Positions 34,770 to 44,313 of a DNA stretch of 64,000 bases are shown here, piece by piece. The stretch spans positions 124,001 to 188,000 of the forward strand of contig NZ_JBQEON010000005.1 in assembly GCF_052045245.1 (NCBI RefSeq). Direction: 5' to 3'. A model generated the notes under the pieces. It had not been told where the DNA came from. It did no database searches and saw only the letters and a list, made by a program, of their open reading frames with translations. Position 1 is the stretch's first letter, and each line of letters opens with the position of its first letter. The DNA is from Burkholderia sp052045245. GTDB lineage: Bacteria > Pseudomonadota > Gammaproteobacteria > Burkholderiales > Burkholderiaceae. A program made the translations under genes and the position numbers.

Positions 34770-35543
34770 ATGACGACAGGCAAAGTCACGCTGCTGGGCG
34801 CCGGCCCGGGCGACCCCGATCTCCTCACGCTGAAGGCCGCGAAGGCGCTGGCCGCCGCCGACGTGCTGCTGCTCGACGATCTCGTCGCGCCGGGCATCGT
34901 CGAACTCGCGCCGCAGGCGCGCGTGATCCGCGTCGGCAAGCGCGGCGGCTGCCGCTCGACGCCGCAGGCCTTCATCGAGCGGCTGATGTGCCGCTACGCG
35001 CTGCGCGGCGCGCACGTCGTGCGCGTCAAGGGCGGCGATGCGCTGCTGTTCGGCCGCGCCGGCGAGGAACTCGCGACGCTGCGCGCCGCCGCGATCCCGG
35101 TGGAGATCATCAACGGCATCTCGTCGGGATTCGCGGCCGCCGCGAGTCTCGGCATCTCGCTCACGCATCGCGAGCATTGCCAGGGCGTCACGTTCGTCAC
35201 CGCACATCGCCAGGATCACGGCGAGCCCGACTGGGCGGCGCTCGCGGCAACCGGCACCACGCTCGCGATCTATATGGGGATGAGCCGCGTCGACAGCCTC
35301 GCGGCGGGCCTGCTCGCCGCGCTGCCCGCAGCGACGCCGGCCGCCGCCGTGCAATGGGCCGGCACGCCGCACGAACGCCGCTGGACCGGCACGCTCGGCG
35401 GCCTGGCACACGGCGTCGACGCCGCGCGGCTCGGCAGCCCGGCCGTGATCCTGGTCGGCGGGGCGATTGGCGAAGCGTCCGTGCTGGGCGCGGCCCCGGC
35501 AACCGACGTCGCATGCGAAGCGTCACTGTCCCGGGCCGCCTGA
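34770..35543 (+). CDS. cobA: Uroporphyrinogen-III C-methyltransferase
   Basis: A 257-residue SUMT enzyme adding two methyl groups from S-adenosylmethionine to uroporphyrinogen III, giving precorrin-2, the branch-point to siroheme. The SAM-binding motifs are clear: VTLLGAGPGDPDLLTLKA at residues 6-23, VVRVKGGDALLFGRAGEE in the middle, and IYMGMSR later. GGAG lies seven bases before the ATG at 34770. There is no attached dehydrogenase/ferrochelatase domain, so CysG-type steps are encoded elsewhere. Its place opposite narK-nirBD suggests it meets the siroheme demand of NirB. It starts the plus-strand group cobA, nasT, nasS. Confidence 0.93.
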   Translation: MTTGKVTLLGAGPGDPDLLTLKAAKALAAADVLLLDDLVAPGIVELAPQARVIRVGKRGGCRSTPQAFIERLMCRYALRGAHVVRVKGGDALLFGRAGEELATLRAAAIPVEIINGISSGFAAAASLGISLTHREHCQGVTFVTAHRQDHGEPDWAALAATGTTLAIYMGMSRVDSLAAGLLAALPAATPAAAVQWAGTPHERRWTGTLGGLAHGVDAARLGSPAVILVGGAIGEASVLGAAPATDVACEASLSRAA

Positions 35544-35707
35544 ATGCACGTCATCGCGCGACCCCGTTCGCACGCCCTTCCCGACCACGGCGGCCGCGTT
35601 CGCGCGGGCTGCCGGGCGATCGCATCCGGGCTCCGGACGCGCCGCGCTTGCGCCCCGCGCCCAGGTTCATCGCCTTGCATTCCAGCCTGTCCGCCCCCGT
35701 TCGCGTC

Positions 35708-36301
35708 ATGAGTTCGCCTGCTCCGCCCGCACGCCTGCGCGTGCTGCTCGTCACCGATACCGACAAGCCGATCGGCGAGCTCGGCGACGCGCTCGCGCGG
35801 CTCGGCTACGAGATGCTGAACGACGTCGCGACGCCCGCGCGCCTGCCCGCCGCCGTCGAGGAGCAGCGCCCCGACGTCGTGATCATCGATACCGATTCGC
35901 CATCGCGCGACACGCTCGAGCAACTGGCCGTGATGCACGCGACCGCGCCGCGCCCCGTGCTGATGTTCAGTCACGACGCCGACCAGGCGCTGATTCACGC
36001 GGCGGTCGGCGCGGGCGTCAGCGCGTATCTCGTCGAAGGGCTGTCGGCCGAGCGTCTCGCGCCGATTCTCGAAGTCGCGCTCGCGCGCTTCTCGCACGAC
36101 GATGCGCTGCGCCGCCGGCTCGCCGACGTCGAGCGCGAACTCGCCGAACGCAAGCTGATCGATCGCGCGAAGCGCCTGCTGATGGACCAGCGCAAGCTGT
36201 CCGAGCACGACGCGTATGCGCAGTTGCGCAAGCGCGCGATGGATCAAGGGCTGCGCATCGTCGACGTCGCGCGGCAACTGCTCGACGCGCCCTCTCCATG
36301 A
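35708..36301 (+). CDS. nasT: ANTAR-domain transcription antiterminator
   Basis: A 197-residue regulator. Residues 10-130 form a response-regulator-like receiver (LRVLLVTDTDKPIGELGDAL, with VVIIDTDSP containing the usual Asp). The last 60 residues are an ANTAR RNA-binding domain, with AKRLLMDQRKLSEHDAYAQL and RAMDQGLRIVDVARQLL. NasT binds paired hexaloop hairpins in leader RNA and stops terminator formation; in the absence of nitrate it is held by NasS. Such an element is found just upstream of narK, 1.5 kb away. Its stop overlaps the nasS start (ATGA). Confidence 0.92.
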   Translation: MSSPAPPARLRVLLVTDTDKPIGELGDALARLGYEMLNDVATPARLPAAVEEQRPDVVIIDTDSPSRDTLEQLAVMHATAPRPVLMFSHDADQALIHAAVGAGVSAYLVEGLSAERLAPILEVALARFSHDDALRRRLADVERELAERKLIDRAKRLLMDQRKLSEHDAYAQLRKRAMDQGLRIVDVARQLLDAPSP

Positions 36302-37350
36302 CCGCCATGAACACTTCGCCTCCCGCCGCGCCGGAACGCGCGCATCTTCGTGTCGGGTTCGTCGCGCTCAGCGACGCGGCCCCGCTGATCGTCGCGCAGC
36401 AATTGAACCTCGGCGCGCGCCACGGCCTGACGCTGGAACTGAGCCGCCAGCCGTCGTGGGCCGCCGTGCGCGACAAGCTGCTGACCGGCGAACTCGACGC
36501 CGCGCATGCGCTGTACGGGCTCGTGTGCGGCCTGCAGCTAGGCATCGGCGGCCCTCGGGCCGACATGGCCGCGCTGATGGTGCTGAACCGCAACGGCCAG
36601 GCGATCACGTTCGCCCGCGGCCTCGCCGACGCGTACCGCGCAAGCGGCGACGTGCGCGCGGCGCTCGCGACGCTCGGCCGCAAGCCGCTGCTCGCGCAGA
36701 CCTTCCCGACCGGCACGCACGCGATGTGGCTGAACCACTGGCTCGCATCGCACGGCGTCGATCCGCTGCGCGACGTGCGCAGCGTCGTGATTCCGCCGCC
36801 CGAGATGGTCGCGGCGCTCGCGAGCGGCGAACTCGACGGCTTCTGCGCGGGCGAGCCATGGCACGCGGTGGCCGACGCGTGCGGCGCGGGCCGGACCGTC
36901 GCCGTCACCAGCGAGATCTGGCCCGATCATCCGGAGAAGGTACTCGCCGCCCGGCGCGATTTCGGCGCGCTGTATCCGGCCACGGCGCGCGCGCTGATCC
37001 GCACGCTCGTCGATGCGTGCGCGTGGCTCGACGATGCCGCGCATCGTCGCGACGCGGCCGGCTGGCTCGCGTCGCCCGATGCGCTCGGCGTGCCGGCGCG
37101 GCTGATCGCGCCGCGCCTGCTCGGCGACTACGGCGCGGGGCCGTTCGCGCAGCCGCCGCTGCCGATCCGCTTCCACGACGGCGGCGCCGTGAACCGGCCG
37201 GATCCGCACGAAGGCCAGTGGTTTCTCGCGCAATACCGGCGCTGGGGCATGCTCGACGGGTCGCACGACGACGCGGGGATCGCCGCGGCGATCGCGCAGA
37301 CTGCGTTGTATGATGCTGCGATCGCCGAAGGCGGTTCGGCGGGTACGTGA
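36298..37350 (+). CDS. nasS: Cytoplasmic nitrate sensor of the NasS type (NrtA/CmpA family)
   Basis: A 350-residue protein of the NrtA/CmpA nitrate/bicarbonate-binding family, but with no signal peptide (the N-terminus MTAMNTSPPAAPERAHLRVG is polar), so it should remain in the cytoplasm. Family blocks include VGFVALSDAAPLIVAQ, LELSRQPSWAAVRDKLLTGE, DAAHALYGLVCGLQLG and VIPPPEMVAALASGELDGF CAGEPWH-type pocket residues. With no transport genes beside it and a 4-base overlap with nasT, it fits NasS, which sequesters NasT until nitrate or nitrite binds. Together they form the second, nitrate-specific gate on the narK operon. Confidence 0.9.
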   Translation: MTAMNTSPPAAPERAHLRVGFVALSDAAPLIVAQQLNLGARHGLTLELSRQPSWAAVRDKLLTGELDAAHALYGLVCGLQLGIGGPRADMAALMVLNRNGQAITFARGLADAYRASGDVRAALATLGRKPLLAQTFPTGTHAMWLNHWLASHGVDPLRDVRSVVIPPPEMVAALASGELDGFCAGEPWHAVADACGAGRTVAVTSEIWPDHPEKVLAARRDFGALYPATARALIRTLVDACAWLDDAAHRRDAAGWLASPDALGVPARLIAPRLLGDYGAGPFAQPPLPIRFHDGGAVNRPDPHEGQWFLAQYRRWGMLDGSHDDAGIAAAIAQTALYDAAIAEGGSAGT

Positions 37351-37480
37351 AACTCGACACGGGATGCCGGAGCCGCCGGGCACCGCACCGCGCGCTGCCG
37401 CGCGCTGCGGAACGCCTGACGCGATGCGCCGGCCGGACGCCTTCGTACCCGTGCCGCCCTTCCGTCCCCGTTCAGAATCG

Positions 37481-38080
37481 ATGCCGAAACCCACGCGCAC
37501 GCCGCTCGACGTGCTGCTCACCGAAATCCGCGCGTGCCGCGCGTGCGAAGCCGACCTGCCGCTCGGCCCGCGTCCCGTCGTGCGCGCCCATCGCGACGCA
37601 CGCATCCTGATCGTCGGGCAGGCGCCCGGCGCCCGCGTCCATGCGAGCGGCATCCCGTGGGACGACGCGAGCGGCAAGCGGCTGCGCGACTGGCTCGGCG
37701 TCGACGCCGACACGTTCTACGACGAAACGCGCTTCGCGATCGTGCCGATGGGCTTCTGCTACCCGGGCCGCGGCGCGAGCGGCGACAACCCGCCGCGCCC
37801 CGAATGCGCGCGACTGTGGATCGACCGGCTACGCGCCGAATTGCCGTCGATCCGGCTGACGCTGCTGATCGGCCAGTACGCGCAGCGGCATTTTCTGCGC
37901 GACACGCGCAAGGCGACGCTGACCGATACCGTTGCGGCCTGGCGCGACTACGGCCCCGGCGTGCTGCCGCTGCCGCATCCGTCACCGCGCAACCAGTCGT
38001 GGTTCAAGCACCATCCGTGGTTCGATGCCGAAGTCGTGCCCGAACTGCGCCGGCGCGTCGCGCCGCTGGTGGCCGGCTGA
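37481..38080 (+). CDS. Uracil-DNA glycosylase superfamily protein
   Basis: A 199-residue protein of the uracil-DNA glycosylase superfamily, removing damaged or misplaced bases from DNA. The motif region ILIVGQAPGARVHASGIPWD (about residues 43-62) corresponds to the active-site GQAPG of family 4/5-like enzymes, and LPLPHPSPRNQSWF near residue 165 to the second conserved motif. An N-terminal CRAC pair recalls the iron-sulfur Cys of family 4, but the full four-Cys set is not obvious. The start at 37481 is chosen over an upstream in-frame codon because the family begins here. Not evidently linked to its neighbours. Confidence 0.78.
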   Translation: MPKPTRTPLDVLLTEIRACRACEADLPLGPRPVVRAHRDARILIVGQAPGARVHASGIPWDDASGKRLRDWLGVDADTFYDETRFAIVPMGFCYPGRGASGDNPPRPECARLWIDRLRAELPSIRLTLLIGQYAQRHFLRDTRKATLTDTVAAWRDYGPGVLPLPHPSPRNQSWFKHHPWFDAEVVPELRRRVAPLVAG

Positions 38081-38162
38081 CGCGCGTGCCCGGCGGATTC
38101 CGGCCGCGCCCGGTTCGCTGTACCATCGCGGCTCCACCGCGTCACCAACAGCAGAATCCTTC

Positions 38163-39104
38163 ATGCCCTCCATCGCCCCGCCGCGCCTGTACGGGATGCC
38201 CGAACGCAGCGACCGGCTCGATTTCTACATCCGCGACCAGGCGTCGCGCCAGGCGATCACCGAGCCGCACCGGCACGCCTATTTCCAGATCCAGTTCAAC
38301 CTCGGCGGCGATACCGAGCAGCGGATCGGCGGCGTCACGCGGCCATTTCCGCGCGGCGCGCTCGCGTTCGTGCTGCCGCACCGCGAGCACCTGATTCCGC
38401 ATCCGGAAGGCGCGCACTTCATCGTGATCAACTTCAGCCAGGCGTTCCTGCGTGCCGATCTCGACGTCGATCCGCTCGATCTCGAGGACGTGCCCGCGCA
38501 CCGCTTTCCCGAGCTGACGCCGTTCCGATTCCAGGAACATCTCGACTTCATCCTGACCGGCGATGCGTTCGACGAGGCGCGCCGCCTCGCGCTGTGCATG
38601 CTCGACGCCGACCGCGTGCGCACCTTCGGCTCGACCACGCTGCTGCGCGGCTTCCTGCTGCAGCTGATCGGGCTCGTCTGCACGCAGTACGCGGGCGCGC
38701 TCGACAAGCTCGCGCAGCGCGGCGCCCAGCGCGCGGGCCGGCGCGACGCACTCGCGCGCGTGCTGCGCCACGTGCGCGCGAACCTGACCCGCGAGGACCT
38801 GACGCTCGCGGCCACCGCCGAGGCCGCGTTCCTGTCGCCGAACTACCTCGCGCACCTGGTGCGCAAGGAAACCGGCAGCACCTTCACCGATCTCGTGACC
38901 GAGCGCCGGATCGCGCTCGCGCAGTCGCTGCTCGCGCATACGAGCCGGCGCATCGCGGACATCGCGCGCTCGGTCGGCTTCCGCGACGAAGGGTATTTCG
39001 CGCGGCGCTTCCGCGCGCGGGTCGGCGTGTCGCCGAAGGCGTACCGCGACGCGAACGCCGCGCTGCCGGACACCGACGACGTGCCCGCGGCCGGCGACGC
39101 GTAG
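38163..39104 (+). CDS. AraC-family transcriptional regulator
   Basis: A 313-residue regulator. The N-terminal part is a cupin-like sensing domain (EPHRHAYFQIQFNLGGDTEQ, about residues 35-55). The C-terminal 100 residues are the AraC double helix-turn-helix (LTLAATAEAAFLSPNYLAHL, then SRRIADIARSVGFRDEGYFA and RARVGVSPKAYR). The start at 38163 is family-consistent. Its stop codon lies in a tandem 14-bp duplication. The FAH-family hydrolase 142 bases downstream on the same strand is a plausible target; nothing else identifies the inducer. Confidence 0.9.
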   Translation: MPSIAPPRLYGMPERSDRLDFYIRDQASRQAITEPHRHAYFQIQFNLGGDTEQRIGGVTRPFPRGALAFVLPHREHLIPHPEGAHFIVINFSQAFLRADLDVDPLDLEDVPAHRFPELTPFRFQEHLDFILTGDAFDEARRLALCMLDADRVRTFGSTTLLRGFLLQLIGLVCTQYAGALDKLAQRGAQRAGRRDALARVLRHVRANLTREDLTLAATAEAAFLSPNYLAHLVRKETGSTFTDLVTERRIALAQSLLAHTSRRIADIARSVGFRDEGYFARRFRARVGVSPKAYRDANAALPDTDDVPAAGDA

Positions 39105-39126
39105 TTTTGTCCGCGTAGTTTTGTCC
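39099..39126. repeat. Tandem 14-bp duplication across the AraC stop codon
   Basis: GCGTAGTTTTGTCC occurs twice without a gap. The TAG in the first copy ends the AraC gene. A recent slippage or short duplication. Confidence 0.9.
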
Positions 39127-39246
39127 GGTAAAAGCGCAGGTGCGTCGCATTCGGGCACGGATGCGTCGGGTATCGTTCCATCCATGCCGGCCTGCGCCGC
39201 GAGCGCGGGCGCCGGCGTCCGTCCTTCCATCGAACGAGGCCTTCCG

Positions 39247-39945
<699 letters not shown>

Positions 39946-40048
39946 CGGATCGCATGGGCGTGGACGCATGCGTCGCGTCGCCCACGACCGAGCCGGGCGG
40001 CAAACCTGTCGTACCGGATCGGGATACCCGTCAACGCCCTACCGCGCC

Positions 40049-41641
40049 CTACCGCGCCCGCACCGACACGAACTTGCGCGCGTTCTCGCGCTGGATCAGC
40101 ACGGCGATCACGCCGCCGCGCGCTTCGAGCGCCTGCACGTCGTCCGGCGTTTCGAGCAGCGTGTCGTTGAGTTCGAGCACGACGTCGCCCGGCCGAATGC
40201 CCGCGCTCGCGGCCGGCCCGTGCACCGCATCCACCATCATCCCGACCGCGAGCCCCGTCGACCGCCGTTCCGCATCGCTCAGCGCATGCATCGTCAGCCC
40301 GAGCCGATCGCCCGTGTCGGCCGGCCGGGCGGCGGCGGCAATCGCCACGCCCGCTGCGCCGGCAGCACCAACCGTGCCTGCGCTGCCGGCCCCGGCCGCG
40401 TTGTCGATCGCGTCGCCCGGCCCGGCCCCCGCCCCGGTGACCGTCAGCATCATCGGCGTGCGATTGCGGATCAGTCGCAGCGGCGCCCTCGCGCCGGGCG
40501 GCAATGCGGCAGCGAGGTCGTTCAGCTCGGCCGATCGGCCGATCGGCGTACCGCCGAACTGCACGATCACGTCGCCGGGCTTCACGCCGGCCGCGGCAGC
40601 CGGCGAGCCGGGATCGACGCCGTTGACGAGCGCGCCGGCCGGACGCGGCAGCCCGAACGCGGCGGCCAGCCCGGCACCGACATCCTGCACGTCGACGCCC
40701 AGCGCATCGCCGGACGACGCGCGCTGCGCCTGCGCGTTGGCACGCATCTGCGCCTGCACTTGCGCACGCACCTTCGCCGCAAGCGCGATCGGAATCGCGA
40801 ACGTCGTGCTCGCGTAGCGGTCGGCGCCGGTATAGACCTGCACCGCGATGCCGATCACGTCACCCGCGCGGTTGAACACAGGGCCGCCCGAATTGTCGGG
40901 ATTGACCGCGATATCGGTCTGGAAGAATGGAAACGGGCTGCCGTCCGGCAGCGCATGCGACGTCGCGCTGACGATGCCGGCCGTGACCGTGTCGCCCGAG
41001 CCGTCCGGCGCGCCGATCGTCATCACCGGTTCGCCCGCGCGGATCCGCGCCGAATCGCCGAGGCGCACGACCGGCAGCTTCGTCGCGTCGACGTGCAGCA
41101 CGGCGACGTCGCTCTGCGGATCGACGGCCAGCACCGTCGCCTTCAGGTCACGGTGATCGGCCAGCCGCACCGTGACGTCGGTTGCGTCGGCAACCACGTG
41201 CGCGGACGTCAGGATCATCCCGTCCGCGCTGACGATGAAGCCTGAGCCGCTGCCCGAGATCGCGCGCGGCGACGTATCGGGCGCCGGCGCCTGCGGGCCC
41301 TGGCCGGGCATGGGTGGCGGCGCAGGCGGCGCGCCGCGGCGGAAGAACGCGGCGAGCGGATCGTCGGGATCGAGGATGGCGAACGACGGGCCGCCGGCCT
41401 GCTGGTCGGGCGCGGCGGTCATGATGGTCACGACCGCCGGGCCGTAGCGGTCGACGATCGCCGGAAAATCGACCGGCATCGAGTAAGGCCGGGCGACGGG
41501 CCTGCTCTTCATGACGGGTGGTGCGGCGGGCGGCGCGACGGTCGCGGCAACGGTGGGCGGCGACGACGGCACAATGCCGGCGAATACGCCCCCGATCAAC
41601 GCGGTGCGAAGCACGGCGCGAGCAAGCGTGTTGCGAACCAA
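40049..41641 (-). CDS. HtrA/DegP-type serine protease with PDZ domains, TTG start
   Basis: A 530-residue envelope protease. No ATG fits; a TTG at 41641 has GGAGG six bases before it and yields an N-terminal membrane/signal segment (LARAVLRTALIGGVFAGIV). The trypsin-like domain shows the His block SGSGFIVSADGMILTSAHVV (about 133-152), the Asp block DPQSDVAVL and the Ser block NPDNSGGPVFN; the residue before NSGG is Asp rather than the usual Gly. Two PDZ domains follow, split by an Ala/Gly-rich low-complexity linker of about 35 residues. HtrA proteins degrade or refold damaged periplasmic proteins. The gene stands alone; no stress promoter was recognised. Confidence 0.85.
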   Translation of the reverse strand: MVRNTLARAVLRTALIGGVFAGIVPSSPPTVAATVAPPAAPPVMKSRPVARPYSMPVDFPAIVDRYGPAVVTIMTAAPDQQAGGPSFAILDPDDPLAAFFRRGAPPAPPPMPGQGPQAPAPDTSPRAISGSGSGFIVSADGMILTSAHVVADATDVTVRLADHRDLKATVLAVDPQSDVAVLHVDATKLPVVRLGDSARIRAGEPVMTIGAPDGSGDTVTAGIVSATSHALPDGSPFPFFQTDIAVNPDNSGGPVFNRAGDVIGIAVQVYTGADRYASTTFAIPIALAAKVRAQVQAQMRANAQAQRASSGDALGVDVQDVGAGLAAAFGLPRPAGALVNGVDPGSPAAAAGVKPGDVIVQFGGTPIGRSAELNDLAAALPPGARAPLRLIRNRTPMMLTVTGAGAGPGDAIDNAAGAGSAGTVGAAGAAGVAIAAAARPADTGDRLGLTMHALSDAERRSTGLAVGMMVDAVHGPAASAGIRPGDVVLELNDTLLETPDDVQALEARGGVIAVLIQRENARKFVSVRAR

Positions 41642-41903
41642 GGTGCACCTCCCCCGGCAATCGCGGCGACGTCCCGCACGAGACGCGCGGACGCCCGACA
41701 AGCACCGGTACACCCATCCATTTATAGTCCACGCTGCGTCGCGCAATATACGATTCGAAACCCGCATGCCGGACGGCCGTATTGCGGCAGAGCCGCGACA
41801 GCGTTCATTCCGGGCAAAGTTCGCGGTTCGTCAATCGGAATATTCACCTCGAATTGCATGCGATGCACGTGCCCGAAACGCGTACCGCACCACCGTCGCG
41901 CGA

Positions 41904-42776
41904 TCAGGCCAGCGCAAGAAAATTCCGCACCACCGCCGACGGATCATCGCGCCGCGACGCGATCGCCAGCCGCGCGCGCAGCCGGTTATCCGCGACCGGC
42001 CGATACACGACACCCGCGACCTGCACCTGCGTGATCGCCTGCGGCACGATCGACACGCCGAGCCCGGCCGCGACGAGCGTCACCGCCGACGTGATTTGCG
42101 GCGCGGGCTGCCCCATGCGCGGTTGAAACCCGGCGGCATTGCACGCGGCGACGATGTCGTCGAACAGCGCGCTGCCGGCTTCACGCGGCACCTGCACGAA
42201 CGCCTCGTCGGCCAGTTCCGCCAGATCGATCCGGCGCCGTTGCGCGAGCCGATGCGCGACCGGCAGCGCGACCGACATCGGTTCCTCGTCCCAGTCCGCT
42301 GCCCGCAACGTATCGGCGATACGGCGCTCCGGACGCACGATCGCGACATCGAGCCGCCCGGCCTCCAGCGCCTCGAACAGCACGCCGGAGGTCGCCTCCT
42401 GCAACGTCAGCTCCGTGTCCGGAAACGCTTCGCGAAAGCGGCGAAGCAGGTCGGCCACTTTCGCATTGAAGGCCGCCGTCCCCGTGAAACCGACGCGCAG
42501 TTGCCCGATTTCCCCGCGGGCGGCCCGCCGTGCCGCCCGCGCCGCGCGCTCCGCGTCGTCGAGCACGCGGCGCGCCTCTTCCGCGAACACCTCGCCGGCC
42601 ACGGTCAGTTCGGCGCCGCGGGCGGTCCGTTTGAACAGTTCCACGCCGAGTTCGCGCTCGAGCGCCTTGATCTGCTGGCTCAGCGGCGGCTGCCCCATGC
42701 CGAGCGTTTCGGCGGCCTTCGTGAAGTTCGACGTGGCGGCCACGGCCAGAAAATAGCGGAGATGCCGAAGTTCCAT
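41904..42776 (-). CDS. LysR-family regulator (divergent from an MFS transporter)
   Basis: A 290-residue LysR protein. MELRHLRYFLAVAATSNFTK at the N-terminus and GMGQPPLSQQIKALERELG form the helix-turn-helix; the effector domain includes LRVGFTGTAAFN and GLGVSIVPQAI. The start at 42776 gives the canonical LysR beginning. It is divergent from an MFS transporter gene 160 bases away, so the intergenic region should hold its binding site and the exporter should be its target. N-terminal similarity is to the BenM/CatR-like branch, hinting at an aromatic or organic acid effector, but this is not firm. Confidence 0.88.
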   Translation of the reverse strand: MELRHLRYFLAVAATSNFTKAAETLGMGQPPLSQQIKALERELGVELFKRTARGAELTVAGEVFAEEARRVLDDAERAARAARRAARGEIGQLRVGFTGTAAFNAKVADLLRRFREAFPDTELTLQEATSGVLFEALEAGRLDVAIVRPERRIADTLRAADWDEEPMSVALPVAHRLAQRRRIDLAELADEAFVQVPREAGSALFDDIVAACNAAGFQPRMGQPAPQITSAVTLVAAGLGVSIVPQAITQVQVAGVVYRPVADNRLRARLAIASRRDDPSAVVRNFLALA

Positions 42777-42936
42777 ACGGTAGGTGATCCCAGGGATGGA
42801 GGTAAGCGATACGGCGCCTTCACGCAGCCCTTCAGGCCAGTCGCAAAACGTATCGCCACGGTTTCTTTCATATATTGGACATATGCATGAGCGTGCGCAA
42901 GAATTCGGGTATCCCCTGACCCATCGGGTGCAAACC

Positions 42937-44190
42937 ATGTCTTCTCCCGCGATTTCGCCTGCCGTGCGTCACGTGCCGAACGCGGCGCCGGATGCGCTGC
43001 CCGCCGGCGTGTCGCCGCGCTCGGCGGCCTACAAGCGCATCGCGCTGGCGCTCTTCCTGGCCGGCTTTTCGACCTTCTCGCTGCTGTACTGCGTGCAACC
43101 GCTGCTGCCCGCGTTCGCGCGCGAATTCCATATCGGCGCGGCGTCGAGCTCGCTGTCCCTGTCGCTGTCGACCGGGATGCTGGCCGTCTCGATCCTGTGC
43201 GCCGGCGCACTGTCCGAACGCGTCGGGCGGCGCGGGCTGATGTTCGCGTCGATGACGCTGGCCGCACTGTTCAACCTGCTGGCGGCCGTTTCGCCGAACT
43301 GGAACCTGCTGCTGGTCTGGCGCGCGCTCGAGGGTTTCGCGCTCGGCGGCGTTCCGGCGGTGGCGATGGCCTATCTGGCCGAGGAAATCGCGTCCGACGG
43401 GCTGGGCCTGTCGATGGGACTCTATGTCGGCGGCACCGCATTCGGCGGGATGATCGGGCGAATCGGGATGAGCGCGCTCGAAGAGTATTTCTCGTGGCGC
43501 ACCGCGATGCTGACGATCGGCGTCGTCGACCTCGTCGCGGCGATCGCGTTCGTGATGCTGCTGCCGCGGTCGCGACGCTTCGTGAAGCGAACCGACCTGA
43601 CGCTGCGTCATCACCTGCGGCTATGGAACGCGCAACTGCATCACGCGCGGCTTCCGTTCGTGTTCGTCATCGGCTTCCTCGTGATGGGCTCGTTCGTGAC
43701 CGTATACAACTACGCCGGGTTCCGGCTGACGGCCGCGCCGTTCAACCTGAGCGCGAGCGCATGCGGGCTGATCTTCGGCGCCTACCTGTTCGGGATGGTG
43801 TCGTCGTCGAGCGCGGGCGCGCTCGCCGATCGTCTCGGGCGGGCGCCCGTCCTCGTCAGCGGCATTGTCGTGTTCGCGGCCGGCCTCGCGCTGACGCTGT
43901 CGCATTCGCTCGTCGCGATCATCGTCGGGATCGTGCTGATCACGATCGGCTTCTTCGTCGCCCATGCGGTGGCGAGCGGCTGGGTCGGGCACCTTGCCGG
44001 CTCCGCGAAGGGGCACGCCGCGTCGCTGTACCTGCTCGCGTACTACCTCGGGTCGAGCGTGCTCGGCTCGGTCGGCGGCACGTTCTGGCAACACGGCGCG
44101 TGGGGCGCGGTGGCCGCGTATGTCGCGGCGCTGCTGGTGCTGAGCCTGGTGTGCGCTCGCCGCATCATGCGGGCGGATCGCCTGCGGTAA
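42937..44190 (+). CDS. MFS transporter (YnfM-like)
   Basis: A 417-residue twelve-segment major facilitator. After a 35-residue polar N-terminus the first segment reads ALFLAGFSTFSLLYCVQPLLP, a pattern typical of the YnfM/inner-membrane drug:H+ branch. ALSERVGRRGLMFASM is the inter-segment motif A; GALADRLGRAPVLVSG is its second copy. Members export drugs or metabolites. It is divergent from a LysR regulator that probably controls it. Substrate unknown. Confidence 0.87.
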   Translation: MSSPAISPAVRHVPNAAPDALPAGVSPRSAAYKRIALALFLAGFSTFSLLYCVQPLLPAFAREFHIGAASSSLSLSLSTGMLAVSILCAGALSERVGRRGLMFASMTLAALFNLLAAVSPNWNLLLVWRALEGFALGGVPAVAMAYLAEEIASDGLGLSMGLYVGGTAFGGMIGRIGMSALEEYFSWRTAMLTIGVVDLVAAIAFVMLLPRSRRFVKRTDLTLRHHLRLWNAQLHHARLPFVFVIGFLVMGSFVTVYNYAGFRLTAAPFNLSASACGLIFGAYLFGMVSSSSAGALADRLGRAPVLVSGIVVFAAGLALTLSHSLVAIIVGIVLITIGFFVAHAVASGWVGHLAGSAKGHAASLYLLAYYLGSSVLGSVGGTFWQHGAWGAVAAYVAALLVLSLVCARRIMRADRLR

Positions 44191-44313
44191 CGCCTTCCCG
44201 ATCGGTCGTACCGGCTGGTCGCACGACCGCCGGCGCCATCCCGCGATGCGCGGGTCGCCACACCGGTTGCGCGCCGCGGGGCGGCCGGCCCATCGCACCG
44301 GTGCGTACGCGAT

